Source of the DNA: Rhodospirillales bacterium | GTDB taxonomy: Bacteria; Pseudomonadota; Alphaproteobacteria; UBA828 | Direction: 5' to 3' | Assembly: GCA_028818855.1 (NCBI GenBank) | Contig: JAPPMY010000270.1 | Coordinates: 1-34,483, forward strand | Length of the DNA: 34,483 nt | Shown here: piece by piece, positions 1-10,631 of the stretch | Layout: each line of letters opens with the position of its first letter | Position numbering within the stretch: the first letter of the stretch is position 1 | The notes under the pieces: model-generated | What the model saw: the letters and a program-made list of their open reading frames with translations, nothing else | Told to the model about the DNA's origin: nothing | Databases searched by the model: none | Translations under genes and position numbers: made by a program

Positions 1-825
1 GACGAGGTCATCATCAGCGACCCCGCCTACGCCGGCCTCATCAACCGCATCCGCCTCGCCGGCGGGGTGACCCGTCTCGTGCCGCTGCGCGTGGTGGACG
101 GCGGCTGGCGGCTCGACCTGGAGGCGCTGGCCGACGCTGCGTGCGAGAGAACCAGAGCCGTTCTCACCATGAGCCCCTCCATGCCGAGCGGCATCGTCCA
201 CACGGCGGAGGAGTGGCAGGCGATCGCCGACGTCGTGGAGCGGACCGGAGCCTGGCTGCTGCACGACGCAGCGATGGAGCGAATCCTGTTCGGCGCGGCG
301 CCGGCCTTGCATCCAGCCCGTATGCCGGCGCTTGCCGACAGGACCGTGACGGTCGGCAGCGTCTCCAAGGAATACCGGATGATCGGCTGGCGCGTCGGCT
401 GGATCGTCGGGCCGCCGGACATCATGAAGGACATCGGCCTCGTCAGCCTGACCAACGTCGTCTGCCAGGTGGGCATCGGGATGCCGGGGGCTGCGGCGGC
501 GCTCACCGCGGACGACGACGGCATCGCCGCGGCGGTCGCCGAGTGGCAGGCGCGGCGGGATCTCATCCTCAGAGAGCTTTCGGACCTGCCCGCGATCCGT
601 CCGGACGGCGGCTGGTCGCTGCTGATCGACACGGCCGCCCTCGGGATGAACCCGGCCGACGCGTCAAGGCGCCTGTTCGAGACGGGCAAGGTCGCCGCGA
701 CGCCCATGACCGGCTGGGGCAGCGAGAACCATGCCGGCCGCTACCTCCGCTTCGTCTTCGCCAACGAGCCCTGCGCCCGTCTTGCGGGCCTGCGCGAGCG
801 CGTCCGCGCCGCGTGGTCGGTCTGA
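1..825 (+). CDS. PLP-dependent aminotransferase class I/II (5' truncated)
   Basis: The frame is open from base 1, so the start lies outside the window; 274 residues are visible. The PLP-binding lysine is in the segment [15 protein letters not shown] (lysine codon at 367-369), followed by the usual G-x-R-x-G. An Asp upstream (LLHDAAMER) fits the residue that contacts the PLP ring nitrogen. The usual N-P-T-G loop reads MSPSMPSG and no tyrosine follows the Asp, so this is a divergent fold-type I enzyme. The family transfers amino groups between amino acids and 2-oxo acids in the cytoplasm; the substrate cannot be read from the sequence. It ends 137 bases before the YggT-type gene. I am sure of the superfamily, not of the specificity. 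Confidence 0.85.
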   Translation, partial: DEVIISDPAYAGLINRIRLAGGVTRLVPLRVVDGGWRLDLEALADAACERTRAVLTMSPSMPSGIVHTAEEWQAIADVVERTGAWLLHDAAMERILFGAAPALHPARMPALADRTVTVGSVSKEYRMIGWRVGWIVGPPDIMKDIGLVSLTNVVCQVGIGMPGAAAALTADDDGIAAAVAEWQARRDLILRELSDLPAIRPDGGWSLLIDTAALGMNPADASRRLFETGKVAATPMTGWGSENHAGRYLRFVFANEPCARLAGLRERVRAAWSV

Positions 826-962
826 GGCGAACGGCTCTTCGTTCCCGGCCCGCCAACACAACGGCCCGCCAGCACAACGGACTCGCACCCGTCCGTCCCT
901 GCGATATACTCCGGCCCCGGAATCCCGATCCCCGCCCCGCAATCACCGAGACGCGCCCGGCG

Positions 963-1244
963 ATGAACGCGTTGGCCGACCTTATCCACGCCGTCTTCTC
1001 GATCTACATCTATCTGCTGATCGCGTCCGCGCTCTTCAGCTGGCTGGTGGCGTTCAACGTGGTGAACACGAGCAACCGCTTCGTGTTCACGCTGCTGAGC
1101 TTCCTCCACCGCATCACCGAGCCGGCGCTCCGGCCCATCCGGCGCATCATTCCCAACCTCGGCGGGATCGACATATCGCCGATCATCCTGATCCTGATCC
1201 TCTATTTCGTCCGCGACCTCATCGTGGACAACATCGTCCAATGA
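963..1244 (+). CDS. YggT family small integral membrane protein
   Basis: A 93-residue protein starting [15 protein letters not shown]. It has one hydrophobic segment at about residues 5-27, a polar middle with the family pattern R-I-T-E-P-x-L-x-P-I-R-R-I-I-P (about 55-70), and a second hydrophobic segment at about 72-88. This is the single-repeat form; the E. coli protein carries two copies of the unit. The family sits in the inner membrane and has been linked to ion homeostasis and cell-division or assembly roles, but its biochemical function is unsettled. The ATG at 963 is chosen because the homologous part begins there, although the frame is open much further upstream. folD follows after 69 bases and could be co-transcribed. 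Confidence 0.85.
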   Translation: MNALADLIHAVFSIYIYLLIASALFSWLVAFNVVNTSNRFVFTLLSFLHRITEPALRPIRRIIPNLGGIDISPIILILILYFVRDLIVDNIVQ

Positions 1245-1247
1245 CAC

Positions 1248-1281
1248 GTCCGCCGGCGGCGCGCGCGTGCGCCCGCCGGAC
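1248..1281 (+). terminator. GC-rich stem-loop between the YggT gene and folD
   Basis: Just after the stop codon at 1242-1244, GTCCG (1248-1252) pairs with CGGAC (1277-1281). A nearly continuous GCGG/CGC inner stem lies between them with small bulges. No T-run follows, so it is not a classical intrinsic terminator. It may attenuate transcription or protect the upstream mRNA end. Confidence 0.35.
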
Positions 1282-1313
1282 CGGAAGACGCCAGCCCTGA
1301 GCGAGGAATACCC

Positions 1314-2195
1314 ATGAGCGACGCGGTCATCATCGACGGCAAGGCATTCGCGGCCGATCTCAGGGCCGAGGTCGGGCGCAAGGCGGCGCTCCTGAAGGCG
1401 AGCCACGGGCTCGTCCCGGGCCTCTCGGTCGTCCTCGTGGGCGACGATCCCGCGAGCCACGTCTATGTCCGCAACAAGGGCAAGGCAACCGTCGCCGCCG
1501 GCATGGACTCGCAGGAGTACCGCCTGCCCGCGACCGCGAGCCATGCCGAGGTGCTGGAGACGGTCGAGCGGCTGAACGCCGACGACTCCGTGCACGGGAT
1601 CCTGGTGCAGCTCCCCCTGCCGGATCAGGTGGATTCCAACGCGATCATCAATGCCATCGACCCGGACAAGGACGTGGACGGCTTCCACACCGTCAACGTG
1701 GGCCGGCTCACCACCGGGCAGGACAGCCTCGTGCCGTGCACGCCCTTGGGCTGCCTCCTGATGCTGCGCCACTTCGTGGGCGAGCTGAAGGGCAAGCGGG
1801 CGATGATCGTCGGCCGCTCCAACATCGTCGGCAAGCCGATGGCGTCGCTGCTGCTGCGCGAGCACTGCACCGTGACCGTCGGCCATTCGCGCACCCAGGA
1901 CCTGCCGGGCGAATGCCGGCGCGCCGATGTCCTCATCGCCGCCGTCGGGCGCGCGGAGATGATCCGGGGCGACTGGGTCAAGCCCGGCGCTGCGGTCATC
2001 GACGTCGGCATCAACCGCGTGCCGGCGGGCGAGAAGACCAGGCTCGTGGGCGACGTCTGCTTCGAGGAGGCGGTGGAGAACGCCGGCTGGATCACGCCGG
2101 TGCCCGGCGGCGTCGGGCCGATGACCATCGCGTGCCTGCTCAAGAACACGCTCACCGCCGCCTGCCGCCGCCACGCCATCGAAGAGCCGGCGTGA
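1314..2195 (+). CDS. folD: Bifunctional methylenetetrahydrofolate dehydrogenase / methenyltetrahydrofolate cyclohydrolase
   Basis: A 293-residue FolD of normal length. It oxidises 5,10-methylene-THF to 5,10-methenyl-THF with NADP and hydrolyses that to 10-formyl-THF, supplying one-carbon units for purines and formyl-Met in the cytoplasm. The catalytic region YVRNKGK holds Lys55 in the Y-V-x-x-K-x-K motif. The family signatures [13 protein letters not shown], the nucleotide-binding [14 protein letters not shown] and PGGVGPMT are all present. A GAGGAA ribosome-binding site precedes the ATG with good spacing. It converges on argG 36 bases downstream. Confidence 0.97.
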   Translation: MSDAVIIDGKAFAADLRAEVGRKAALLKASHGLVPGLSVVLVGDDPASHVYVRNKGKATVAAGMDSQEYRLPATASHAEVLETVERLNADDSVHGILVQLPLPDQVDSNAIINAIDPDKDVDGFHTVNVGRLTTGQDSLVPCTPLGCLLMLRHFVGELKGKRAMIVGRSNIVGKPMASLLLREHCTVTVGHSRTQDLPGECRRADVLIAAVGRAEMIRGDWVKPGAAVIDVGINRVPAGEKTRLVGDVCFEEAVENAGWITPVPGGVGPMTIACLLKNTLTAACRRHAIEEPA

Positions 2196-2231
2196 GACTG
2201 CGGCCCCCGCTGCGAGCGCGGGAGTGCGGTC

Positions 2232-2233
<2 letters not shown>
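2196..2233. terminator. Candidate bidirectional terminator between folD and argG
   Basis: The 36-base gap between two convergent genes contains CCCGC (2206-2210) paired with GCGGG (2218-2222) around a 7-base loop. Imperfect outer pairing joins AGAC near 2195-2198 to GTCT at 2229-2232. The outer arm ends in CTTAAG with only a short T-run. Position between convergent stops supports termination; the pairing is imperfect. Confidence 0.35.
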
Positions 2234-3435
<1,202 letters not shown>

Positions 3436-3443
<8 letters not shown>

Positions 3444-3813
3444 CGTGCCCTCTCCTCTTCGGCCTGCGGGTAATGCCGCGGCCCCTCCGGGCCGGCTGCT
3501 CGCTCGGCCGCGTGAATCGCCTGAACCGGCCCCTGAACTTCTCGGGCGTGGGCGGATCGTAGCCCGGCCCCTCGGCCACCTCGTGCTCGGTGTCGATCGC
3601 CGGCCAGCGGACGAACGCGAACACCCAGATCATGACCACCGGCACGCCGATCAGGAGGGCCATTCCCACGCTGACCGGCGGGATGAAGAGGCCCAGGATG
3701 GGGAGCAGCATGAGGTACGCCCACCAGGGCGACTGCCCCGCCTTGTTGAAGATGCGCCAGAACATCCAGAGCATGATGACCATGACGGCGAGGTACTGGA
3801 GGACGCCGACCAC
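3436..3813 (-). CDS. Small membrane protein with basic C-terminal tail (DUF5684-like)
   Basis: A 125-residue protein with hydrophobic segments at about residues 4-20, 30-48 and 50-68, then a soluble tail rich in Arg and Pro (about 75-125). The segment [19 protein letters not shown] has the A-G-x-x-x-W...P...G layout of a family of short membrane proteins of unknown function. The same layout occurs in the upstream 63-residue protein, so the two look like paralogs. Its stop overlaps the argG start by 8 bases and its start lies 3 bases after the stop of the smaller paralog. I assign no function. Context suggests a link to nitrogen metabolism, but that is inference. Confidence 0.75.
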
Positions 3814-3816
3814 GGT

Positions 3817-4008
3817 TCAACGCCGCTTCATGGGATCTGCGGGCCAGATCATGAAGGCGAGCAGCGCCAGCAGGAGCAGCGGCCCGGCGAGGGGAATGAA
3901 CACCACGAGCGCGAGCGGCCAGCGCAGGCCCGCGCGGCGGCAGATGCGCAGCGCCGGGTAGAAGATCACGGCCCCGAGCACGAGGCCCACGACGATCTGA
4001 ACCGGCAC
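3817..4008 (-). CDS. Very small two-helix membrane protein, paralog of its downstream neighbour
   Basis: 63 residues with two hydrophobic stretches (about 3-20 and 31-53) joined by RICRRAGLRW, followed by a short basic end. The segment RRAGLRWPLALVVFIPLAG aligns with [19 protein letters not shown] of the next gene, so both probably share an ancestor. The gap to the glnA stop is 72 bases and the gap to the next gene only 3. Tight packing and the conserved segment argue that it is a real gene despite its size. Function unknown. Confidence 0.6.
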   Translation of the reverse strand: MPVQIVVGLVLGAVIFYPALRICRRAGLRWPLALVVFIPLAGPLLLLALLAFMIWPADPMKRR

Positions 4009-4080
4009 GGCCGCCCGGCAGTCTCGATCGCTCGGGAGGGCGCGGCGCGGCCGGCGCCAGGCGTCGTCCGCGCCCGCCGC

Positions 4081-5490
4081 TCAGACCGAGTAGTACATCT
4101 CGAACTCGATGGGATGCGGGGCCATGAGGAAGGCCGTCTGCTCCTCCCGCTTGAGTTCGAGGTAGCCGTCGATCAGGTCGTCGGTGAAGACGTCGCCCTT
4201 CTTCAGGAAGTCGCGGTCGGCATCGAGCGAGTCGAGCGCCTGGCCCAGGTTGCCGCACACCGTCGGCACGTCCTTGAGCTCCTCCGGCGGCAGGTCGTAG
4301 AGGTTCTTGTCCATCGCGTCGCCCGGATGGATCTTGTTCTCGATGCCGTCGATGCCCGCCATCAGCATTGCCGCGAACGCCATATAGGGGTTCGCCGAGG
4401 GGTCGGGGAAGCGCACCTCCACCCGCTTGCCGTTGGGGCTCGCCGCGTAGGGGATGCGGCAGGAGGCCGAGCGGTTGCGCGCCGAGTAGGCGAGCAGCAC
4501 CGGCGCCTCGTAGCCCGGCACGAGCCGCTTGTAGCTGTTCGTCGACGGGTTGGTGAAGGCGTTGATCGCCCGCGCGTGGCGGATCACGCCGCCGATGTAG
4601 TAGAGCGCCATGTCGGAGAGGTCGGCGTAGCCGGAGCCCGCGAAGAGCGGCCTGCCGTCCTTCCAGATCGACTGGTGCACGTGCATGCCGGAGCCGTTGT
4701 CGCCGACGATGGGCTTGGGCATGTAGGTCGCGCTCTTGCCGTAGCTGTGGGCAGTCATGTGCACCACATACTTCTGGATCTGGAGCTGGTCTGCCGCCTG
4801 AAGCAGGGTGCCGAACTCGACCCCGAGCTCGTTCTGGCTGGGCGCGACCTCGTGGTGGTGCTTCTCCACCTTGACGCCCATGCCCGCGAGATGCGTGACC
4901 ATCTCGGCCCGCATGTCGTCCATCGAATCGATGGGCGGCACCGGCACGTAGCCGCCCTTGCCCACCGGGCGGTGACCCATGTTGCCGTCTTCGTAGGCGC
5001 GGCCGCTGTTGTAGGGCCCTTCCTCCTGGTCGAGCATGTAGTAGGTCTCGTTCATCGAGACCTTGAAGCGCACATCGTCAAACACGAAGAACTCGGCCTC
5101 CGGCCCGAAGTAGGCCGTGTCCCCGATGCCGGAATAGGCGAGATAGACCTCCGCCTGCTTGGCCACGCTGCGCGGGCAGCGGTGATAGGCCTGGCCGGTG
5201 GAGGGCTCGATCACGTCGCAGGTCAGGATCATCTGGGGCAGCGCCGAGAACGGGTCCATCACGGCGCTCGCCGGGTCCGGCATGAGCACCATGTCCGACT
5301 GGTGAATCTCCTTCCAGCCCGCGATCGAGGAGCCGTCGAACATGATCCCGTCGGTGAGCATGTCCTCGTCGACCGTGCGCACCGCCTGGGTCATGTGCTG
5401 CCACTTGCCCCGCGGGTCGGTGAACCGGAAGTCCACGAACTGGACCTCGTTCTTCTCGATCATCTCCAAGACGCCGTCTACATCGCTCAT
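4081..5490 (-). CDS. glnA: Glutamine synthetase, type I
   Basis: A 469-residue GSI subunit, the normal length. It condenses glutamate and ammonia with ATP to glutamine as a dodecamer in the cytoplasm. Recognisable blocks are FDGSSIAGW, the active-site region with PEAEFF, the H-H-H-E-V-A-x-x-Q-x-E loop, GSGMHVHQS, and NRSASCRIP. The likely adenylylation tyrosine is Tyr398 in NLYDLPPEE, so control by GlnE and PII is expected. It follows glnB after 72 bases on the same strand, the classic glnBA operon. GGAGCG precedes the ATG. Confidence 0.98.
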   Translation of the reverse strand: MSDVDGVLEMIEKNEVQFVDFRFTDPRGKWQHMTQAVRTVDEDMLTDGIMFDGSSIAGWKEIHQSDMVLMPDPASAVMDPFSALPQMILTCDVIEPSTGQAYHRCPRSVAKQAEVYLAYSGIGDTAYFGPEAEFFVFDDVRFKVSMNETYYMLDQEEGPYNSGRAYEDGNMGHRPVGKGGYVPVPPIDSMDDMRAEMVTHLAGMGVKVEKHHHEVAPSQNELGVEFGTLLQAADQLQIQKYVVHMTAHSYGKSATYMPKPIVGDNGSGMHVHQSIWKDGRPLFAGSGYADLSDMALYYIGGVIRHARAINAFTNPSTNSYKRLVPGYEAPVLLAYSARNRSASCRIPYAASPNGKRVEVRFPDPSANPYMAFAAMLMAGIDGIENKIHPGDAMDKNLYDLPPEELKDVPTVCGNLGQALDSLDADRDFLKKGDVFTDDLIDGYLELKREEQTAFLMAPHPIEFEMYYSV

Positions 5491-5562
5491 CGCACCGCTC
5501 CATCGCCCGCTTGGTCCGTCCTCTGCGCGCCTGCCGCATGCTGCGGCGACGCGCTGGCGCGC

Positions 5563-5910
<348 letters not shown>

Positions 5911-5916
5911 CTAAGC

Positions 5917-5942
5917 GTGCGAGGCCGGCACGGTCCTCGCAC
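5917..5942 (-). promoter_or_regulatory. Perfect 8-bp dyad in the glnB upstream region
   Basis: GTGCGAGG (5917-5924) and CCTCGCAC (5935-5942) form an exact inverted repeat around 10 bases, ending 15 bases upstream of the glnB start. A possible -10 hexamer TATCAT on the minus strand lies just upstream (5956-5961), which would place the dyad in the early leader. It could be an operator or an mRNA hairpin. It does not match the NtrC consensus well. Confidence 0.4.
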
Positions 5943-6040
5943 ATTTCGGCGGCGCATGATAGCGCAGGTCCGGTTCCGCACATCATCCTTTGGTGGCATC
6001 ATGCGCGGCCTTGAGCTTCGGATCGGACAGGGAGGCGCAC

Positions 6041-7222
<1,182 letters not shown>

Positions 7223-7274
7223 GGGGCTGCCACGCGTTAGCGACTTGTCATGTGCGCGTATAGGGGCGTGGAAC

Positions 7275-7844
7275 ATGCAACGGCTACTCGTATTCCTCGC
7301 ATTCACACTGGCTGTAGTCGGTGCCGGAACAACAGATGCTCGGGAACCCCTTACAGTTCTCAGACAGCTATGCATTGCCGATCACGGAACGGGGTTCAAT
7401 TGGGTAAACGGGGCTTGGAAGCAGGTCAACTACCTCGAACCAAAGTATGTTGTATTGAAGGTTGACTACCCTAATGTTATACCAGAAAATAGTCATGATG
7501 ATGAATTCAGGCGTTATTTATACTGTACACTAGAATTTGATGACGAAACTGGCATGAATTTGGAAACTTTCAAGTCCTATAGTGCGTGCTTGAGAGTGCA
7601 GGAGGTGGGCGAAGAACATTCAACATATTTTGCGTGCAAGGAATTTCATCATCAGGATGAAGGCTCCGGCACATGGACCGTCAAATACAGTTGTTCAGAA
7701 AGTGGCTCCGAAATATTTTATATGCGACCTAATGGTCAATTTCACAAGGGTTACATTCACGGCAATGTGCAAAATAAACCGAAAGACGACTACAAGGATA
7801 GTCTATCAATTTTCGTAGGAAGGTGCGTAGATATTGAAAGTTAG
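7275..7844 (+). CDS. Unrecognised secreted six-cysteine protein in an AT-rich patch
   Basis: A 189-residue protein with a clear signal peptide (MQRLLVFLAFTLAVVGAG, cleavage near residues 19-23). The mature part is soluble and polar, with Cys33, 84, 105, 121, 140 and 184, an even number that would allow three disulfides in the periplasm or outside the cell. Near its N-terminus, C-x-A-D-x-x-T-G-F-x-W-x-x-G-x-W is a pattern I have the impression of seeing in unannotated small exported proteins of alphaproteobacteria; I cannot name a family. Base composition is unlike everything else here: bases 7501-7560 contain about 20 G or C out of 60. The ATG at 7275 is chosen because the signal peptide begins there. 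Recent acquisition is likely; function unknown. Confidence 0.7.
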   Translation: MQRLLVFLAFTLAVVGAGTTDAREPLTVLRQLCIADHGTGFNWVNGAWKQVNYLEPKYVVLKVDYPNVIPENSHDDEFRRYLYCTLEFDDETGMNLETFKSYSACLRVQEVGEEHSTYFACKEFHHQDEGSGTWTVKYSCSESGSEIFYMRPNGQFHKGYIHGNVQNKPKDDYKDSLSIFVGRCVDIES

Positions 7845-8211
7845 ATTTGGTTGATGACGAAGCAGTCACGCTGCGAGCGCAGCTTCGAGCAAACAATCGG
7901 CGAGCGGTCTGTGACGTGAGTAGCCAAACTTCGAGCGAACGTAGGGAGGTCGAAGCTCGCACCGACGATACTTCATCAAGTGAGTGCGAGCAGGATTGCA
8001 TGCCCTCGCGCAGTCATCCGTCGGTGACACGCGCGATAACCGGATATAGCTCCAACGGCCTGGTCGCGCGCCGCTGACACCCCCGCAAGGGTTGCAGGGT
8101 CGCGTGCATTAGCCCACGGCCGCAGCTGGGCCGAGTCCGTCGAAGCCAGGGTCGTTATTTCAGAGCGATGTTGGAACACATTTGGAACTGATCATGATAG
8201 GAACGGGGTCG
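7845..8211. other. 367-base intergenic region before tRNA-Arg
   Basis: No convincing gene. Composition returns gradually from AT-rich to GC-rich. It contains a tight dyad GCTGCG-AG-CGCAGC (7870-7883), a near-identical direct repeat CTTCGAGC(A/G)AAC (7883-7894 and 7929-7940) with an inverted copy CGAAGCTCG at 7951-7959, and the repeat TTGGAAC...TTGGAAC close to the tRNA (about 8171-8188). The dyad could end transcription of the secreted-protein gene. The rest looks like degraded DNA. Confidence 0.5.
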
Positions 8212-8288
8212 GCGCCCGTAGCTCAGCCGGATAGAGCACGAGCCTTCTAAGCTTGGGGTCGCAGGTTCGAGTCCTGCCGGGCGCGCCA
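8212..8288 (+). tRNA. tRNA-Arg (anticodon TCT)
   Basis: Folded by hand. Acceptor stem GCGCCCG (8212-8218) pairs perfectly with CGGGCGC (8278-8284). The D-arm is GCTC...GAGC (8221-8237). The anticodon stem CGAGC/GCTTG has the 7-base loop CTTCTAA with anticodon TCT at 8246-8248. The T-arm is GCAGG-TTCGAGT-CCTGC (8261-8277). Discriminator G is at 8285 and CCA is encoded (8286-8288). It reads AGA codons, which are rare in a genome this GC-rich. Confidence 0.95.
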
Positions 8289-8308
8289 CTCCGCCGGACG
8301 GAACAGCC

Positions 8309-9046
8309 CTAGACGTGCTCGCCGCCGTTCACGTGCAGCTCGCCGCCGGTGATGTAGGCGGCGGTGTCCGAGCAGAGGAAGTAGATCGCGGACGCCACTT
8401 CCGACGGCTTGCCGAGGCGCGCCATCGGGATGCTCGGCAGCAGGTCGTCGACGCCGGGCGAGAGGATGGGCGTGTCGATCTCGCCCGGCGCTATGGCGTT
8501 GACGCGGATGCCGAGCGGCCCGAAGTCCGCCGCCATCTCGCGCGTGAGCGCCGCCAGCGCCGCCTTGGAGGTGGAATAGGCGCTGCCGGCGAAGCGGTGG
8601 ACCCGCCCGCCCGCGATGGACGTCACGTTGACGACGCTGCCCTGGCCCTGCTTCAGCTCTTCGAAGAGGCCGCGCGCCAGCGCCAGCGGCGCGTAAAAGT
8701 TGACCTGGAAGACCTCGCGCCAGAGATCGAGCTCGGTGTTCAGGCTGCCCAGCCGGATGCCGTTCTCGCCCTTGGGCGAGATGCCGGCGTTGTTCACCAG
8801 CGCGCTCAGCGGCGCGCCGTTCAGCCGGGCGCGCATCTCCTCGATGCCGCGCTGCACGTCCTCCGGGTCGGCGAGGTCGATCCTGATATGGTCCTCGGGC
8901 CCCGCCTCCCACGGGCAATCCTCCGAGAAGGCCCGGCGCGAGGCGGTGATGACCCGCCAGCCCGCCGCGCTGAAGCGCTTGACCGTCGCGTGCCCGATCC
9001 CCTGGCTCGCGCCGGTGAGGATCAGCGTCCTCCGCTCGTCCGCCAT
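8309..9046 (-). CDS. Short-chain dehydrogenase/reductase (SDR)
   Basis: A 245-residue classical SDR. The cofactor loop TGASQGIG is at residues 11-18, NNAG at 85-88, and the catalytic residues Ser143, Tyr157 and Lys161 (YSTSK) are present. The C-terminal G-G-E-x-x-x-x-G-G is typical. The family does NAD(P)-dependent alcohol/ketone oxidoreduction in the cytoplasm; the substrate is not evident. It is the last gene of a three-gene minus-strand set with a TetR regulator and another SDR, 11 bases after the stop of that SDR. AGGGAGCG precedes the ATG. Confidence 0.92.
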   Translation of the reverse strand: MADERRTLILTGASQGIGHATVKRFSAAGWRVITASRRAFSEDCPWEAGPEDHIRIDLADPEDVQRGIEEMRARLNGAPLSALVNNAGISPKGENGIRLGSLNTELDLWREVFQVNFYAPLALARGLFEELKQGQGSVVNVTSIAGGRVHRFAGSAYSTSKAALAALTREMAADFGPLGIRVNAIAPGEIDTPILSPGVDDLLPSIPMARLGKPSEVASAIYFLCSDTAAYITGGELHVNGGEHV

Positions 9047-9057
9047 GGCCGCGCTCC

Positions 9058-9837
9058 CTATCCGTCGCCGTCTACCGGCATGGTGTAGTTGAGCCGCATG
9101 CGCCCGCCGTCAGCATAGATCACCTGGCCCGTGACGTATGAGGAATCGTCGCTCGCCAGGAAGACCGCGATTCCCGCGATTTCCTCCGGCTGGCCGACAC
9201 GGCCCATCGGCGTGCGGGAGAGGATGCGCCGCCTGGCCGCCTCGTCGGTCATCATCGCCCCCGACATCTCGGTGAGGATCGTGCCGGGGCCGATGGCGTT
9301 CACGCGCACCCCCTTGGGCGCCAGCGCCAGCGCCATGACCGAGGTGAGCTGATTGACCCCGCCCTTGCTCACGACGTAAGCCGTGATGGAATCGATCGCC
9401 ATCACCCCGTTCACCGACGACATGTTGATGATGCTGCCGGAGCCTGCGGCAGCCATCTCCCGCGCGGCCGCCTGGCCCACCAGGAAGTAGCCCTTCAGAT
9501 TGACCCGGAGCACGCGGTCGAAGTCCCCCTCCGTCACGTCGAGGAAGTCCGCGATGGTGAAGATGCCGGCATTGTTCACGAGCACGTCGATGCGGCCGTG
9601 GCGCGAAACCGTCTGCGCGACGAGCGCGCGGGCCAACGGTCCGTCGCCGGTATCGCACGCGATGAACTCTGCCGAGCCGCCGTCGTCGCGGATCGCCTGT
9701 GTCGTCGCTTCGCCGCGCTCCTCCATGATGTCGGCGAGAACGACGTGCGCACCCTCGGCGGCGAAGCGCCGGGCGCAGGCGGCGCCGATGCCGCGGGCCG
9801 CGCCCGTCACCACCGCGATCTTGCCATCGAGGCGCAT
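9058..9837 (-). CDS. Short-chain dehydrogenase/reductase (SDR)
   Basis: A 259-residue classical SDR with TGAARGIG at residues 11-18, NNAG at 88-91, Tyr154 and Lys158 (YVVSK), and the C-terminal GQVIYADGGRM. Such enzymes often oxidise sugars, polyols or 3-hydroxyacyl groups; which applies here is unclear. The start is taken as the ATG at 9835-9837, which shares one base with the TetR stop (TGATG) and has AAGGAG at a workable distance. A GTG one codon earlier is possible but sits too close to that site. The overlap implies coupling to the regulator. The paired SDRs may act on successive steps of one route. Confidence 0.92.
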   Translation of the reverse strand: MRLDGKIAVVTGAARGIGAACARRFAAEGAHVVLADIMEERGEATTQAIRDDGGSAEFIACDTGDGPLARALVAQTVSRHGRIDVLVNNAGIFTIADFLDVTEGDFDRVLRVNLKGYFLVGQAAAREMAAAGSGSIINMSSVNGVMAIDSITAYVVSKGGVNQLTSVMALALAPKGVRVNAIGPGTILTEMSGAMMTDEAARRRILSRTPMGRVGQPEEIAGIAVFLASDDSSYVTGQVIYADGGRMRLNYTMPVDGDG

Positions 9838-10418
9838 CACGCTCCTTCCGCCGGGCGGAACAGGTTGACGATCTGCCGCGCGATCTCTTCCGCCGTGTCC
9901 TCGCCCGGCTTGTACCAGGCGATCGACCAGGCCATGGCGCCGATCAGCGCGAGCCGGAAGTACTTGCGGCTCGTACCCGGCGGCAGCGGCAGGTCGTCGA
10001 TCAGGCGGCGAAAGACGTTCTCGTAGTCGTCACGCTCCTCGATCATGCGGGCGCGGAGCTTGGGCGAATGCCGGTGCGGGAACTCGGTGGCTATGACCGA
10101 GCCGTAGTCCTTGCTCTGGTGCAGGGTCTCGACATGGGCGGCGCAGGCGGCCTCCAGCCGGCCCCAGGGGTCGTTCGCCGTCTCGATGGCCGCGAGCACG
10201 CGCTCCTTGATCCGCTGGATCCCCGCCGCGTGAACCGCCGCCAGCAGGTCCTCCTTGGAAGCGAAGTGGTAATACATCGAGCCGGGGAGAATGCCCGCAG
10301 CCGCCGCGATGTCGCGCACCGAGGTGGCGCTGTAGCCTGCCCGCGCGAACTCGACCGCAGCCGCGTCGAGGATGCGGCCCCGCCGATTGTCCTTGCGCTT
10401 TGCGTCGGTCGTCGCCAC
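9837..10418 (-). CDS. TetR family transcriptional regulator
   Basis: A 193-residue TetR-type protein. The N-terminal helix-turn-helix spans about residues 20-58 with the standard ARAGYSATSVRDIAAAAGI...GSMYYHFASKEDLL pattern. The C-terminal half is the variable ligand-binding domain. Translation probably starts at GTG 10418. It heads the SDR-SDR operon and is divergent from the amide/branched-chain-type ABC transporter. It probably represses its own operon, and possibly the transporter, until a ligand binds. A matching dyad lies 35 bases upstream of its start. Confidence 0.92.
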   Translation of the reverse strand: MATTDAKRKDNRRGRILDAAAVEFARAGYSATSVRDIAAAAGILPGSMYYHFASKEDLLAAVHAAGIQRIKERVLAAIETANDPWGRLEAACAAHVETLHQSKDYGSVIATEFPHRHSPKLRARMIEERDDYENVFRRLIDDLPLPPGTSRKYFRLALIGAMAWSIAWYKPGEDTAEEIARQIVNLFRPAEGA

Positions 10419-10452
10419 GGCAGACGATCATTTCGGACGGAGGCCCTTTGGG

Positions 10453-10466
10453 CAAGCGTTCGTTTG
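10453..10466. promoter_or_regulatory. Candidate TetR-family operator
   Basis: CAAGCGTTCGTTTG is a 14-base dyad (CAAxCG-TT-CGxTTG) with one symmetric mismatch. Spacing and A/T-flanked CG cores are like many TetR-family operators. It is 35 bases upstream of the tetR-type start, in the 213-base divergent region, where it could block the regulator's own promoter. Confidence 0.5.
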
Positions 10467-10588
10467 ATTTCATGCCGTGCGACTGTGGCCGCGCCGCCCG
10501 CCGGTGGCTCTCGATTGTGGCGGGTGCTGAAGCTGGCTACCATCGCTTCAGTTGCGCCGGTCGACGATGCCGGCGCCCGGCCGCGCCA

Positions 10589-10603
10589 CGTCCGGCACGG
10601 ACG
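10589..10603. promoter_or_regulatory. Dyad CGTCCG-GCA-CGGACG upstream of the ABC binding-protein gene
   Basis: An exact inverted repeat with 6-bp arms and a 3-base centre, 28 bases before the start codon at 10632. It is either a second operator in the divergent region or a small leader hairpin. Sequence alone does not decide. Confidence 0.3.
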
Positions 10604-10631
10604 GCACGATGCAACCAAGGGGAGGACAACG

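Noticed and set aside
7847-8077. Possible 76-residue gene after the secreted protein
   Set aside because: No ribosome-binding site, no hydrophobic or domain pattern, and it runs through the repeat cluster. More likely non-coding.
8171-8300. Genomic island integrated at the 3' end of tRNA-Arg
   Set aside because: The foreign-looking DNA lies upstream of the tRNA 5' end, not beyond its 3' end. I see no integrase gene and no second copy of the tRNA 3' end in the window.
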